From Streptomyces katrae (GTDB taxonomy: Bacteria > Actinomycetota > Actinomycetes > Streptomycetales > Streptomycetaceae), in contig NZ_CP020042.1 of the NCBI RefSeq assembly GCF_002028425.1, forward strand, positions 6,423,560 to 6,487,559: DNA of 64,000 bases, given 5' to 3'. This document shows, piece by piece, positions 9,538 through 19,175 of this stretch. The translations under genes and the position numbers were made by a program. Numbering within the stretch: the first letter of the stretch is position 1; the number at the start of each line of letters is the position of its first letter. A model generated the notes under the pieces. The model saw nothing but the letters and a program-made list of their open reading frames with translations. It made no database searches and was not told the origin of the DNA.

Positions 9538-11415
9538 ATGACCACGAACCTGCGACTGCCCGGACGTCCCGAAGACCTCACCCTGCCCGCTCTGCTCGCC
9601 CGCAACGCCGCCGAACACCCCGACCTGCCCGCCCTCTCCTGGCGCACCGGGGGCACGGACGGGGGCGCGGACGGGGGCACGGGCGCGGAGGGAGGCGGCG
9701 CCGGCGGGTGGGAAACCCTCACCTGGAGCGAGGCCCGCCGCCGTGTCGCCGTCCTCGCCGCCGGATACACCGCCCTGGGCGTCGCCCGCGGCGAACACGT
9801 CCTGCTGATGATGGGAAACCGGCCCGAGCACTGGCTCAGCGACCTCGCCCTCGTCCACCTCGGCGCCGTCCCCGTCACCGTCTACGGCACCTCCGCCCCC
9901 GAGCAGATCGCCCACATCGCCCGCCACAGCCGCGCCCGGCTGGCCGTCGTCGAGGGCGCCCGCGAACTCGCCCGCTGGGCCCCGCTGCTGGACGACCCCG
10001 CCACCCCGCTGGAGCGGCTCGTCGTCGTGGAGGCCGCCGAAGCCGGCCCGCACGCCACCTACGGCTCCCTCTACGCGAGCGGCGCCCGCCTGCACCGCCC
10101 CGACACCTTCGAGAAGGCCTGGCAGGAGAGCCGTCCCGAGGACCCGCTGACCGTCGTCTACACCTCGGGCACCACCGGAGACCCCAAGGGGGTGCGGCTC
10201 AGCCACCGCAACATCCTGCTCCAGTCGGTGCGCCTCGACCGGCACGTGGAGCTCCCCGAGCACGCCGAGCACATCTGCTACCTGCCCTTCGCCCACATCG
10301 CCGAGCGGATCCTCGGCATCTACCTGCCGCTGCTGCGCGCCGCGCACGTGCGGCTGGTCGCCGACCCCACCGCCGTGGCCGGCGCGGTGCGCGAGCTGCG
10401 GCCCGTGCAGTTCTTCGGCGTGCCACGGGTGTGGGAGAAGCTCGCCGCCGGCGTACGGGCGGTGCTGGCGGGGCTTCCCGAGGAGCAGCGGCGGGCCATC
10501 GACGGCGCGGGGGACGTGGCCCGGGCCCTGGCCGGGCACCGGGAGCGCGGCGAGGAGGTCCCGGCCGCGCTGGAGGCCTCGTACGCGGAGGTGAAGGAAC
10601 GGGTACTGGACCCGCTGCTGCGGCTGGCGGGTCTGGACCGGCTGGTCTGGACGGCCAGCGCCACCGCGCCGATGCCGATCGACGTGGTCCGCTTCTGGGC
10701 GGGCTGGGGGATCACCATCATGGACGCCTGGGGCCTGACCGAGACCTCGGGGGTGTGCACCGTCAACAGCAACACCCCCGGCGGCTTCCGGCTGGGCTCG
10801 GTGGGCCGGCCCATCGAGGGGCTGGAGCTCAGGCTCGCCGAGGACGGGGAGGTCCTGACGCGCGGAGCGACCGTCTTCGACGGCTACCTGCGGCCCGACG
10901 GCACGGTGGAGGGCGCCGCCGACGCCGAGGGCTGGTTCCCCACCGGGGACATCGGCCGGCTGGACGAGGACGGCTTCCTGTGGCTGACGGACCGCAAGAA
11001 GGAACTGATCATCACCTCGAACGGCAAGAACGTGGCCCCGGCGCTGGTGGAGAACACCGTCAAGGAACACCCGCTGATCGGCCAGGCCCTGGTCCACGGA
11101 GACGGCCGCTCCTACCTGGTGGCCCTGCTGGTCCTGGACCCCGAACTGGCCCCGTCCTGGGCCGCCGCCCGGGGCATCGAGGCGGCCACCCTGGCGGACC
11201 TGGCCGCCCACCCGGCGGTCCTGGAGGAAACGGCCCGCGCGGTCGAGGCCGCCAACGCCCGCCTCAACCGCACGGAACAGATCAAGCGCTACCGGCTGCT
11301 GGCCGAGGAATGGGGCCCGGAAACGGGCGAACTCACCCCGACGCTGAAACTGCGCCGCAGGGTGGTGCGGGAGAGGTACGGAGCCTTGCTGGAGGGCTTG
11401 TACGAGGGACCCTGA
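9538..11415 (+). CDS. Long-chain fatty-acid--CoA ligase (AMP-dependent synthetase)
   Basis: A 625-residue ANL-superfamily enzyme that activates a fatty acid to its acyl-adenylate and then acyl-CoA. The P-loop-like motif YTSGTTGDPKG lies near residues 206-216, DAWGLTETSGVCT near 397, and the hinge/aspartate motif GWFPTGDIGRLDEDGFLWLTDRKKELI near 464-492. The final Lys-containing region is NRTEQIKRYRLL. A Gly-rich insertion (residues about 39-60) of low complexity is unusual and may be slippage-prone. CAGGAG lies just upstream of the ATG. Probably regulated by the divergent MerR protein. Confidence 0.93.
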   Translation: MTTNLRLPGRPEDLTLPALLARNAAEHPDLPALSWRTGGTDGGADGGTGAEGGGAGGWETLTWSEARRRVAVLAAGYTALGVARGEHVLLMMGNRPEHWLSDLALVHLGAVPVTVYGTSAPEQIAHIARHSRARLAVVEGARELARWAPLLDDPATPLERLVVVEAAEAGPHATYGSLYASGARLHRPDTFEKAWQESRPEDPLTVVYTSGTTGDPKGVRLSHRNILLQSVRLDRHVELPEHAEHICYLPFAHIAERILGIYLPLLRAAHVRLVADPTAVAGAVRELRPVQFFGVPRVWEKLAAGVRAVLAGLPEEQRRAIDGAGDVARALAGHRERGEEVPAALEASYAEVKERVLDPLLRLAGLDRLVWTASATAPMPIDVVRFWAGWGITIMDAWGLTETSGVCTVNSNTPGGFRLGSVGRPIEGLELRLAEDGEVLTRGATVFDGYLRPDGTVEGAADAEGWFPTGDIGRLDEDGFLWLTDRKKELIITSNGKNVAPALVENTVKEHPLIGQALVHGDGRSYLVALLVLDPELAPSWAAARGIEAATLADLAAHPAVLEETARAVEAANARLNRTEQIKRYRLLAEEWGPETGELTPTLKLRRRVVRERYGALLEGLYEGP

Positions 11416-11649
11416 GCCCCGGGCCGGGGGGCCTGGCGGCGGGCTCGCGGCGCGGGCCCGCCATCTCCCCCTCGAGGGGTCCCGGCCGACCGGTGCTTGC
11501 CCACCCGCCTCCCCGGCTGCGGGGCGGCGGGTGGTCCGGCCCCTCCCTGGGGCGGGGCCGGACCGCGGGGCGGTACGGGGGAGGGCGGGGTCCCGGCGGG
11601 GTCCCGGCCGGCTGTTGGCTACCGCCCGGTGGGTGGGCGGGGGCCGTCG

Positions 11650-12639
11650 CTAGCGGCCCACCACCGGGTAGTGGTCCGAGAGGTTGGAGTAGGTGTACGA
11701 CGTGCCCCAGCTGGAGACCGTCCAGGGGGTCGACTCCTCCTTGACCACGTTGTTCTCCCAGCCCGACGGGCGGGCGTTGCCCTTGCGGTAGAGGACGTAG
11801 TCCAGGTCCTCGCGGGGGTCCGTGGGGTAGCGGTAGTTGGCGATCGAGTTGAGCGCCGTGTCGAAGGAGTACGGGTGGCCCGTGCGCGTGTCGGCGGGGG
11901 CCAGGTCGAGGTCGGTGAGCATCGAGGAGTACTCCGGGCTGCGGGAGTCGACGTTCATGTCGCCCGCCACGATGACCTGTTCGTCCGCCGGGATGTTCTT
12001 GGCGTCGAGGAAGGCGTCTATCGCCTTGAACTGGCGGCTGCGCATCTGCGCCGCCTCACCCGTGCCGCAGCCGGAGTCGGTGGACTGGGCGTGCGTGCCG
12101 ACGACGTGCACCTTGGTGCCGTTGACGTCCAGGACCACGTACGCGAAGCCCTTGTTGGACCACCAGTCGGAGCCGCAGGCGTCCTTGTAGATCACCTGCT
12201 CCTTGCGCAGCACCGGCCACTTGCTGAGGATCGTGACGCCGCCGTCCTCCGGGGTGGTGGCGGAGTAGGAGCCGCCCGTCGCGTCCCAGCCGCTCTTGCT
12301 GCGGCCCACGACCGGGGTCTGGTACGGGTACTGGGCGGCGGCGTTCGCCTTGAGCGCGTCCGACGCGCCGTTGTCGAAGGCCTCCTGGAGCACCACCACG
12401 TCGCGGCCCTGGAAGAAGGAGGCCTTGGGGATCTCCGCCGCCCGGTGGTCCTGGCCCCAGTTCGGGTACAGGTTCTTGCTCATCAGGAACGTGTTGTACG
12501 TCAGGACGCTCAGCCGGGGAGCGGAGCCGCTCTGGGCCGCCGTGGCGGCGGGGGCGCAGGAAAGGGCGAGGGCTGCTGCTGCGGCGGTCGCGGCGACGGC
12601 CGTGGCGGCGGCGCGGCTGCGGTGCGAGATCTGCGGCAT
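11650..12639 (-). CDS. Secreted sphingomyelin phosphodiesterase-like endonuclease/exonuclease/phosphatase-fold enzyme
   Basis: A 329-residue protein with an Ala-rich Sec signal peptide (residues about 1-38, ending near TAAQSG) and a DNase I-like metal phosphodiesterase fold. Visible motifs are LTYNTFLM, VVVLQEAFDN (metal-binding Glu), GTHAQS, VAGDMNVDSRSPEY, DLDYVLYRKGN and the C-terminal LSDHYPV with the catalytic His. The NTFLM/LYPNWGQDHRA segments fit bacterial neutral sphingomyelinases and related phospholipases C. It probably cleaves host or environmental phospholipids outside the cell. The ATG at 12639 follows TTGGAG; an upstream ATG at 12654 is possible. Confidence 0.85.
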   Translation of the reverse strand: MPQISHRSRAAATAVAATAAAAALALSCAPAATAAQSGSAPRLSVLTYNTFLMSKNLYPNWGQDHRAAEIPKASFFQGRDVVVLQEAFDNGASDALKANAAAQYPYQTPVVGRSKSGWDATGGSYSATTPEDGGVTILSKWPVLRKEQVIYKDACGSDWWSNKGFAYVVLDVNGTKVHVVGTHAQSTDSGCGTGEAAQMRSRQFKAIDAFLDAKNIPADEQVIVAGDMNVDSRSPEYSSMLTDLDLAPADTRTGHPYSFDTALNSIANYRYPTDPREDLDYVLYRKGNARPSGWENNVVKEESTPWTVSSWGTSYTYSNLSDHYPVVGR

Positions 12640-12705
12640 GGAGGTCTCCAACATGTCCGGTGGAATCCTGCGGGGGAAGATCGACGCCGTCATCCAAGCA
12701 GCCAC

Positions 12706-12722
12706 GGTTACTTCGGGGTAAC
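12706..12722. promoter_or_regulatory. Possible operator dyad between divergent genes
   Basis: GGTTAC...GTAAC forms a short inverted repeat in the 141-base gap between the sphingomyelinase-like gene (minus strand) and the MpaB-like gene (plus strand). A weakly AT-rich stretch (ATAATTGACC) just before 12781 could supply a -10 element. No known binding consensus was recognised. Confidence 0.25.
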
Positions 12723-12780
12723 ACCCGTGACAAGACTTTCTGTCCGGACCAAGACTTCTCGCGCTCGCATAATTGACCTC

Positions 12781-13671
12781 ATGAACCACACTGGTCACAT
12801 CACCCCCCAAATCCCCCCGAGGCGTCTCGATCCCGAGCCCCCGCCGCCGGGCGGGGTGCTGTGGACCACCGCCGGGGACATCCGCTCCCTGCTGACCCTG
12901 CCCGCCGCCTTCACCATGCAGGTCGCCCACCCCGCCGTCGGCGCCGGCGTCGACCAGTACTCGGTCTTCCGCACCGACCCCTGGGGGCGCGGCGAGCGCT
13001 CCCTGCGCTCGGTGATGCTGTGGGTCTACGGCGGGGACGAGGCCGCCGCCGAGGGCCGCCGGGTGCGCCGCCTGCACAAGGAGATCCAGGGCACCGACAC
13101 CCGGGGCCGGCGCTACCACTCCCTCGACCCGGCCTGCTACGCCTGGGTGCACGCCACCGGCTTCCCGGTCGCCCAGTACGCCGGCCGCTACCTGTTCCGC
13201 CCCATCACCCCCGCCCAGGAGCGGCAGATGTACCGGGAGTGGCTGCAGGTCGGCCGGATCCTGGGGCTGCGCGACCGGGACATGCCGCAGACGGTCGAGG
13301 AGTTCTGGCCGTACTACCACCGGATGCTGGCCGAGGAGATAGAGCCGACCAAGGTGGCCCGCGAGCTGGTCGCCGTCGATGCCGACCTGCCCCGCCCCGA
13401 GCCCGCCTCCCCGGCCCTGCGGCTGCTGCTGCGGCTCACCTGGCCGCTCCTGCGCACCGGCTACCTGCGCTTCCGGGCCTTCGTCACCGTCGGCTACATG
13501 CCGCCCGACGCCCGGGCGGCCATCGGCCTGGAGTGGACCCCGGCCCAGGAGCGCCGGCTGCGGCGGTTCAGCACCGCCGTACGGATCCTCGTGCCGCTCC
13601 TGCCCGAACGGCTGCGCTACCTCCCGCAGGCCCGCGCCGCCCGGGCACGGTGGCGCGCCGGGGCCCGCTGA
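12781..13671 (+). CDS. Oxygenase MpaB family protein (DUF2236)
   Basis: A 296-residue protein with the family's features: AFTMQVAHPAVGAGVDQYS near the N-terminus, the LHKEIQGTD stretch with LDPACYAWVHATGF, and a Pro/Arg-rich C-terminal helical part. The conserved His in VAHPAV and the WVHATG motif match the heme-binding oxygenase fold described for MpaB and latex-clearing-protein relatives. The substrate is unknown. The stop codon lies inside the loop of a terminator hairpin. The ATG at 12781 gives the usual family length. Confidence 0.82.
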   Translation: MNHTGHITPQIPPRRLDPEPPPPGGVLWTTAGDIRSLLTLPAAFTMQVAHPAVGAGVDQYSVFRTDPWGRGERSLRSVMLWVYGGDEAAAEGRRVRRLHKEIQGTDTRGRRYHSLDPACYAWVHATGFPVAQYAGRYLFRPITPAQERQMYREWLQVGRILGLRDRDMPQTVEEFWPYYHRMLAEEIEPTKVARELVAVDADLPRPEPASPALRLLLRLTWPLLRTGYLRFRAFVTVGYMPPDARAAIGLEWTPAQERRLRRFSTAVRILVPLLPERLRYLPQARAARARWRAGAR

Positions 13672-13687
13672 GGGGCCCCGGCGCGCC
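13652..13687. terminator. Bidirectional terminator between convergent genes
   Basis: A perfect 15-bp stem (13652-13666 with 13673-13687) and a 6-base loop. The loop holds the TGA stop of the MpaB-like gene. It can serve both the plus-strand gene and the convergent M1 peptidase. Confidence 0.8.
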
Positions 13688-13707
13688 GGTCCGCGTACCG
13701 CCGTGGA

Positions 13708-15210
13708 TCAGTGGTCGTGGATGTTGTTCGTCGCGGCGATCTTCTTCCAGGACTTCGGCTCCACGGCCGGCTTCGCCGGGGCCTGGAGGGAGCGGGCGCC
13801 GGGCTTGGCGGCGGGGGCGCCGAAGGCCGGCTTGCCCGGGGTGTACAGCCAGGTGTCGAAGAGCTGGGCGAGCGGCTTGTTCGAGATCTTCTCCGCGTAC
13901 CGGACGAAGTCCCCGACCTTGGCGTTGCCGTAGGCCCGCTCGGTGGGCCAGCCCTTGAGGATCTGGAAGAACGTCTCGTCGCCGACCTCGTTGCGCAGCG
14001 CCTGGATGGCGATCGCGCCCCGGTCGTAGACGGCCCCGTGGAACTGGTTCTCCGCGCCCGGGTCACCCGGCTTGACCTGCCAGAACGGGTCCTCGGCCGG
14101 GCGGGTGTCGTACGCCCACTGGGCGAGCTCCTGGGCGGTGCCCTCGCCCTCCTTCTCCGACCACAGCCACTGGGCGTAGCGGGCGAAGCCCTCGTTGATC
14201 CAGATGTCCTTCCAGTTGTCCACGGACACGCTGTCGCCGTACCACTGGTGCGCCAGCTCGTGCACGACGACCGAGACGTTCGCGCCGTTCGCGAACTGGC
14301 GCGGGCTGTAGAACGGCCGGGTCTGGGTCTCCAGCGCGAAGCCGGAGGGCACGTTCGGGACGTAGCCGCCCAGCGCGTTGAAGGGGTAGGGGCCGAAGAC
14401 CGACTCCAGCCACTCCGCGACCTCGCCGGTCCGCTCGACGCTCGCCCGCGCCGCGCCCGCGTTGTCGCCCAGGTCCCGGCTGTAGGCGTTGAGGATCGGC
14501 AGGCCGCTCGCCGTCTTGTCGGTGGTGATGTCGAACTTGCCGATGGCGAGGGTGGCCAGGTAGGTGGCCTGCGGCTTGTTGGAGCGCCAGTTGTAGCGGG
14601 TCCAGCCGAGCCGGGAGGACTGCGACTGGAGCACGCCGTTGCTGATGACCTGGGTGCCGTCGGGCACGTTGACCGAGATGTCGAACGTGGCCTTGTCCAG
14701 CGGGTGGTCGTTGCTCGGGAACCACCAGACCGCCGAGTCGGGCTCCTGCGCCGCGATGCCGCCGTCCGGGGTGCGCTGCCAGGCGGACCAGCCGTCGATC
14801 TTGAACTCCGAGGGCTTTCCGGCGTACTTGACGACCACGGTGGCCTGCTTGCCCTTGGCCAGCGGCTGCGCGGGGGTGACCTCCAGCTCGTGCGCGCCGG
14901 AGGTGGCGAACTTCGCCTTGGCGCCGTTGACCCGGATCTCGCTCACCTTCAGGCCGAAGTCCAGGTTGAACCGGGACAGGTCCTGCTTGGCGGTGGTCAG
15001 GAGGGTGGCCGTGCCCTCCAGCAGGTCGGTCTTCGGCTGGTACTGCAGGCGCAGGTCGTAGTGGGAGACGTCGTAGCCGCCGTTCCCGCTCTCCGGGTAG
15101 TAGCCGTCGCCGATGCCCGGCGCGCCCTGGACGGTCCCGGCCGCCGACGCCGGGATCACCAGCAGGAGGGAGGCGGCCAGGACGCTCGGGGCGATCAATT
15201 TGCGGTACAC
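13708..15210 (-). CDS. Secreted M1 family metallopeptidase (aminopeptidase N-like)
   Basis: A 500-residue zinc aminopeptidase. The GTG at 15210 is chosen because GGAG lies 6 bases upstream; it gives MYRKLIAPSVLAASLLL, a Sec signal peptide cleaved near ASA/AG. The catalytic core is HELAHQWYGD followed after 18 residues by the third zinc ligand in NEGFARY (gluzincin HExxH-18-E pattern). The substrate loop GFALETQTR replaces the classical GAMEN motif. The protein lacks the long C-terminal helical domain of full PepN, as in short secreted M1 members. It probably trims peptides outside the cell. Confidence 0.9.
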   Translation of the reverse strand: MYRKLIAPSVLAASLLLVIPASAAGTVQGAPGIGDGYYPESGNGGYDVSHYDLRLQYQPKTDLLEGTATLLTTAKQDLSRFNLDFGLKVSEIRVNGAKAKFATSGAHELEVTPAQPLAKGKQATVVVKYAGKPSEFKIDGWSAWQRTPDGGIAAQEPDSAVWWFPSNDHPLDKATFDISVNVPDGTQVISNGVLQSQSSRLGWTRYNWRSNKPQATYLATLAIGKFDITTDKTASGLPILNAYSRDLGDNAGAARASVERTGEVAEWLESVFGPYPFNALGGYVPNVPSGFALETQTRPFYSPRQFANGANVSVVVHELAHQWYGDSVSVDNWKDIWINEGFARYAQWLWSEKEGEGTAQELAQWAYDTRPAEDPFWQVKPGDPGAENQFHGAVYDRGAIAIQALRNEVGDETFFQILKGWPTERAYGNAKVGDFVRYAEKISNKPLAQLFDTWLYTPGKPAFGAPAAKPGARSLQAPAKPAVEPKSWKKIAATNNIHDH

Positions 15211-15505
15211 GAAGAGCTCCAAGGGGTAGGGGAGACAGATCGGTTCATCCGTCGACGGTCGTACGTCGTACGTGGTCCGACCGTATTCACCCGTGGCGAC
15301 TCAGGTCATGTCCATGGCCCCTGCTGTCACACGATCGCCATTCGGCCGTCACGATCACGGCCCACCACGGTGTCCCGGCCGTGGGACGGGCGGCCCGGAA
15401 GGCGCTTTCCGGGGCCCGCCCCTGCCCACGGGGCCGGGCGCAGGTTGGCGCGAATGCGCCCGCCCGCGCTCGAGGGACGCCCGCCAGGGCAGGGGGTGTG
15501 CTCCA

Positions 15506-15521
15506 TACCGGCTAGTCGGTA
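15506..15521. promoter_or_regulatory. Candidate TetR-type operator dyad
   Basis: TACCG-GCTAGT-CGGTA is a 16-base dyad with a CTAG centre, placed 10 bases before the start codon of the SCO6745-like gene, where binding would block transcription or initiation. It resembles TetR-family operators in form. The rest of the gap 15211-15531 holds a CG-rich hairpin near 15390-15420 and no convincing small gene. Confidence 0.4.
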
Positions 15522-15531
15522 GGGTGCGGTC

Positions 15532-16398
15532 ATGACGATCGACGCCCCCCACGCCGCACGCCGCTGCTGGCACGCCGCCATCAACCCCCTGCACGCCACG
15601 AGCTACTTCTCCCCGGAGCTCTTCGAGGAGCTGGGCGCCCTCGGCGTCACCGACCGGGTGGCCGTCAACCTGGCCAGCCGCTCCGCGGCCATGGGCGCCG
15701 TCGGCCCCGGCGTGGTCACCGCGACCTTCTACAACTACCGCCACGACCTCGTCACCCGGCACCTCCCCGCCGTCTGGGACACCACCACCCCCGAGCAGGT
15801 CCTCGCCGCCCGCCTGCGCGCGGTGGACCGCTCGCTGCGCCGCCTCCTCGGCCCGGAGACGATCGCCTCGCCCGAGCTCGCCGAAGCCGCCGACCTCGCG
15901 ATACGCGCCACCGAGGCCTGCACCCGGCACGGCCGCACCCTCTACGCCGCCCACGCCGACCTCCCCGTCCCCGAGGAACCGCACCTGCGGCTCTGGCACG
16001 CCACCACCCTCCTGCGCGAGCACCGCGGGGACGGGCACCTCGCCGCGCTCCTCCTCACCGGCCTCGACCCGCTGGAGGCGCTGGTCAGCCACACCGCCAC
16101 CGGCCGCGGCATGACGGAGAAGTGGGTCAAGTCCATCCGCGGCTGGGAGCAGTCCGACCTCGACGCCGCCGCCGACCGGCTGCGCGCCCGCGGGGTCCTC
16201 GACGGCGACGGGGAGCTCACCGAGGAGGGCCGCGCCCTGCGCGAGCGGCTCGAGACCGAGACCGACCGGCTCGACGCCGCTCCGTACGAGCACCTCGGCG
16301 CCTCCGGCGTCGCCCGGCTCCACGCGCTCGGCGGGGCCCTCGTCCAGCAGGCCATCGGCGCCGGCGCCTTCCCGCCCGACCTCTTCGGAAAGGGCTGA
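15532..16398 (+). CDS. SCO6745 family protein (function unknown)
   Basis: A 288-residue, mostly helical protein that I place in the SCO6745-like family of actinobacteria. Visible traits are HAAINPLHATSYFSPE at the N-terminus, the SAAMGAVGPGVVTATFYNY region, a central WHATTLLREHRGDGHLAALL motif and a winged-helix-like C-terminal part (LDAAADRLRARGVLDGDGELTEEGRALRERLE). The last segment resembles MarR-type wings and may bind DNA or only keep the fold. No catalytic motif was recognised. The start is ATG 15532 with AGGGTG upstream, and a palindrome sits directly before it. Confidence 0.75.
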   Translation: MTIDAPHAARRCWHAAINPLHATSYFSPELFEELGALGVTDRVAVNLASRSAAMGAVGPGVVTATFYNYRHDLVTRHLPAVWDTTTPEQVLAARLRAVDRSLRRLLGPETIASPELAEAADLAIRATEACTRHGRTLYAAHADLPVPEEPHLRLWHATTLLREHRGDGHLAALLLTGLDPLEALVSHTATGRGMTEKWVKSIRGWEQSDLDAAADRLRARGVLDGDGELTEEGRALRERLETETDRLDAAPYEHLGASGVARLHALGGALVQQAIGAGAFPPDLFGKG

Positions 16399-16485
16399 GG
16401 GGCTCCCCGCAGCCGCCACCGGCACCTGCCACAATTGCAGCCTTCCACGCATACGCACGAAGGCACGAAGACAGGCGGGACCGCA

Positions 16486-18933
16486 GTGACGACGATGTCC
16501 ATCGAAGGCCGGATCGCCGAGGAGCTCGGCGTACGGGAACGGCAGGTCAAGGCCGCCGTCGAGCTGCTCGACGGCGGCTCCACCGTGCCGTTCATCGCGC
16601 GCTACCGCAAGGAAGCGACCGAGATGCTCGACGACGCCCAGCTGCGCACCCTGGAGGAGCGGCTGCGGTACCTGCGCGAGCTGGAGGACCGCCGCGCGGC
16701 GGTCCTCGACTCCGTACGCGAGCAGGGCAAGCTCGACGCCGAGCTGCAGGCCCGGATCAACGCGGCCGACACCAAGGCCCGGCTGGAGGACATCTACCTG
16801 CCCTTCAAGCCCAAGCGGCGCACCAAGGCCCAGATCGCCCGCGAGGCCGGCCTGGAGCCGCTCGCCGAGGGGCTGCTGGCCGACCCCTCCACCGAACCGG
16901 CCGCAGCCGCGGCCGCGTTCGTCGACGCCGCCAAGGGGGTCGCCGACGCGGCGGCCGCCCTGGAGGGCGCCCGCGCCATCCTCACCGAGAAGTTCGCCGA
17001 GGACGCCGACCTCATCGGCGACCTCCGCGAGCGCATGTGGGGCCGCGGCCGCCTCGCCGCGAAGGTCCGCGAGGGCAAGGAGGAGGCGGGCGCCAAGTTC
17101 TCCGACTACTTCGACTTCGCCGAGCCCTTCACCGCCCTGCCCTCCCACCGCGTCCTCGCCATGCTGCGCGGCGAGAAGGAGGACGTGCTCAGCCTGGAGC
17201 TGGAGCCCGAGGAGCCCTCCGACACCCCCGGACCGTCCACCTACGAGGGCCTGATCGCCCGCCGCTTCGGCATCGCCGACCGGGGCCGGCCCGGTGACAA
17301 GTGGCTGGCCGACACCGTCCGCTGGGCCTGGCGCACCAAGATCCAGGTCCACCTCGGCATCGACCTGCGGACCCGGCTGCGCGCCGCCGCCGAGGACGAG
17401 GCCGTACGGGTCTTCGCGGCCAACCTCCGCGACCTGCTGCTCGCCGCCCCGGCCGGCACCCGCGCCACCCTCGGCCTCGACCCCGGCTTCCGCACCGGCG
17501 TGAAGGTCGCCGTCGTCGACGCCACCGGCAAGGTCGTCGCCACGGACGTGATCCACCCGCACGTTCCCGCCAACAAATGGGACCAGTCCCTGGCGACCCT
17601 CGCCCGCCTCGCCCGGGAGCACGGCGTCGAGCTGATCGCCATCGGCAACGGCACCGCCTCCCGCGAGACCGACAAGCTCGCCGGGGACCTGATCACCCGC
17701 CACCCCGAGCTCGGGCTCACCAAGGTGATGGTCTCCGAGGCCGGCGCCTCCGTGTACTCGGCCTCCGCCTTCGCCTCGCAGGAACTGCCCGGCATGGACG
17801 TCTCCCTGCGCGGCGCCGTCTCCATCGCCCGCCGCCTCCAGGACCCGCTGGCCGAGCTCGTCAAGATCGACCCGAAGTCCATCGGCGTCGGCCAGTACCA
17901 GCACGACCTGTCCGAGGTGAAGCTCTCCCGCTCCCTCGACGCGGTCGTCGAGGACTGCGTCAACGGCGTCGGCGTCGACGTCAACACCGCCTCCGCGCCC
18001 CTGCTCTCACGCGTCTCGGGCATCAGCGGCACCCTCGCCGAGAACATCGTGGCCCACCGCGACGCCAACGGCCCCTTCCGCAGCCGCAAGGGCCTCAAGG
18101 ACGTCGCCCGCCTCGGCCCGAAGGCGTACGAGCAGTGCGCCGGCTTCCTGCGCATCCGCGGCGGCGACGACCCGCTCGACGCCTCCGCCGTGCACCCCGA
18201 GGCCTACCCGGTGGTGCGGGCGATGGGCAAGAAGGCGGGCGGCGAGGTGGCCGCGCTGATCGGCAACACCTCCGTCCTGCGCTCCCTGCGCCCCGACGAG
18301 TTCGTCACCGAGGCCTTCGGCCTGCCCACCGTCACCGACATCCTGCGCGAGCTGGAGAAGCCCGGCCGCGACCCGCGCCCGGCCTTCAGGACGGCCAGCT
18401 TCAAGGAGGGCGTGGAGAAGATCGGCGACCTGGCCCCCGGGATGGTCCTGGAGGGGGTCGTCACCAACGTGGCCGCCTTCGGCGCCTTCATCGACATCGG
18501 CGTCCACCAGGACGGCCTGGCCCACGTCTCCGCCCTGTCGAACACCTTCGTCAAGGACCCGCGGGACGTCGTGAAGCCCGGCGACATCGTCAAGGTCAAG
18601 GTCCTGGACGTGGACATCCCGCGCAAGCGGATCTCCCTCACCCTGCGGCTGGAGGACGAGGCCGGCGCGGAACGCGGAGCCGGTGCGCCCCGCCAGCGCG
18701 ACGAGCGCCGCGGCGGCGGCCGTCCCCCGCAACAGCGCGGCCAGGGCCAGGGCCAGGGACGCGGCGAGGGCCAGGGCCAGGGCCAGAGCCGGCGCGGCGA
18801 CGGCCGGCGCCAGGGCGGGCAGGGCGGCGGCGAGCGGTCCGGCGCCCCGGCCCCCGCCAACAGCGCCATGGCCGATGCCCTGCGCCGCGCCGGCCTCACC
18901 GGCGGCGGCCGGGAGGACCGCCGCAAGCGGTAG
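16486..18933 (+). CDS. tex: Tex family RNA-binding transcription accessory protein
   Basis: An 815-residue homologue of the conserved Tex protein. In order: a helical N-terminal domain (RIAEELGVRERQVKAAVELLDGGSTVPFIARYRKE), a YqgF-like RNase H-fold domain (LGLDPGFRTGVKVAVVD, near residue 330), helix-hairpin-helix segments (GISGTLAENIVAHRDANGPF) and an S1 RNA-binding domain (near 650-720). The tail is low-complexity and rich in Gly, Gln and Arg. The GTG at 16486 is preferred because GGCGGGA lies 5 bases upstream; ATG 16495 is an alternative. It acts on nucleic acids in the cytoplasm. Confidence 0.93.
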   Translation: MTTMSIEGRIAEELGVRERQVKAAVELLDGGSTVPFIARYRKEATEMLDDAQLRTLEERLRYLRELEDRRAAVLDSVREQGKLDAELQARINAADTKARLEDIYLPFKPKRRTKAQIAREAGLEPLAEGLLADPSTEPAAAAAAFVDAAKGVADAAAALEGARAILTEKFAEDADLIGDLRERMWGRGRLAAKVREGKEEAGAKFSDYFDFAEPFTALPSHRVLAMLRGEKEDVLSLELEPEEPSDTPGPSTYEGLIARRFGIADRGRPGDKWLADTVRWAWRTKIQVHLGIDLRTRLRAAAEDEAVRVFAANLRDLLLAAPAGTRATLGLDPGFRTGVKVAVVDATGKVVATDVIHPHVPANKWDQSLATLARLAREHGVELIAIGNGTASRETDKLAGDLITRHPELGLTKVMVSEAGASVYSASAFASQELPGMDVSLRGAVSIARRLQDPLAELVKIDPKSIGVGQYQHDLSEVKLSRSLDAVVEDCVNGVGVDVNTASAPLLSRVSGISGTLAENIVAHRDANGPFRSRKGLKDVARLGPKAYEQCAGFLRIRGGDDPLDASAVHPEAYPVVRAMGKKAGGEVAALIGNTSVLRSLRPDEFVTEAFGLPTVTDILRELEKPGRDPRPAFRTASFKEGVEKIGDLAPGMVLEGVVTNVAAFGAFIDIGVHQDGLAHVSALSNTFVKDPRDVVKPGDIVKVKVLDVDIPRKRISLTLRLEDEAGAERGAGAPRQRDERRGGGRPPQQRGQGQGQGRGEGQGQGQSRRGDGRRQGGQGGGERSGAPAPANSAMADALRRAGLTGGGREDRRKR

Positions 18934-19028
18934 CCGGCCCGGCGGGCGGGGCCGGCAGCCCTGGCCGGAAAACGCCCACGTGGGAGGGCCGTCCTTGCCA
19001 ACTCCCGCACGTGATCTGTAGGCATGGT

Positions 19029-19063
19029 GGAACGCCCGTTCGTCTCGCGCGGACGGGCGTTCC
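19029..19063. terminator. Terminator hairpin downstream of tex
   Basis: A perfect 11-bp stem, GGAACGCCCGT with ACGGGCGTTCC, and a 13-base loop, starting about 95 bases after the tex stop codon. Confidence 0.7.
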
Positions 19064-19175
19064 GCGTTTCCCCTCAGGACCGCACTCCCGAGGCCGCCTC
19101 AAGGCACAGGACGTTATGCCGATGCCCACCCACGCCTACCGACGCTGCCCGAGAAAGGGTCCGAAGAGGGAACAC

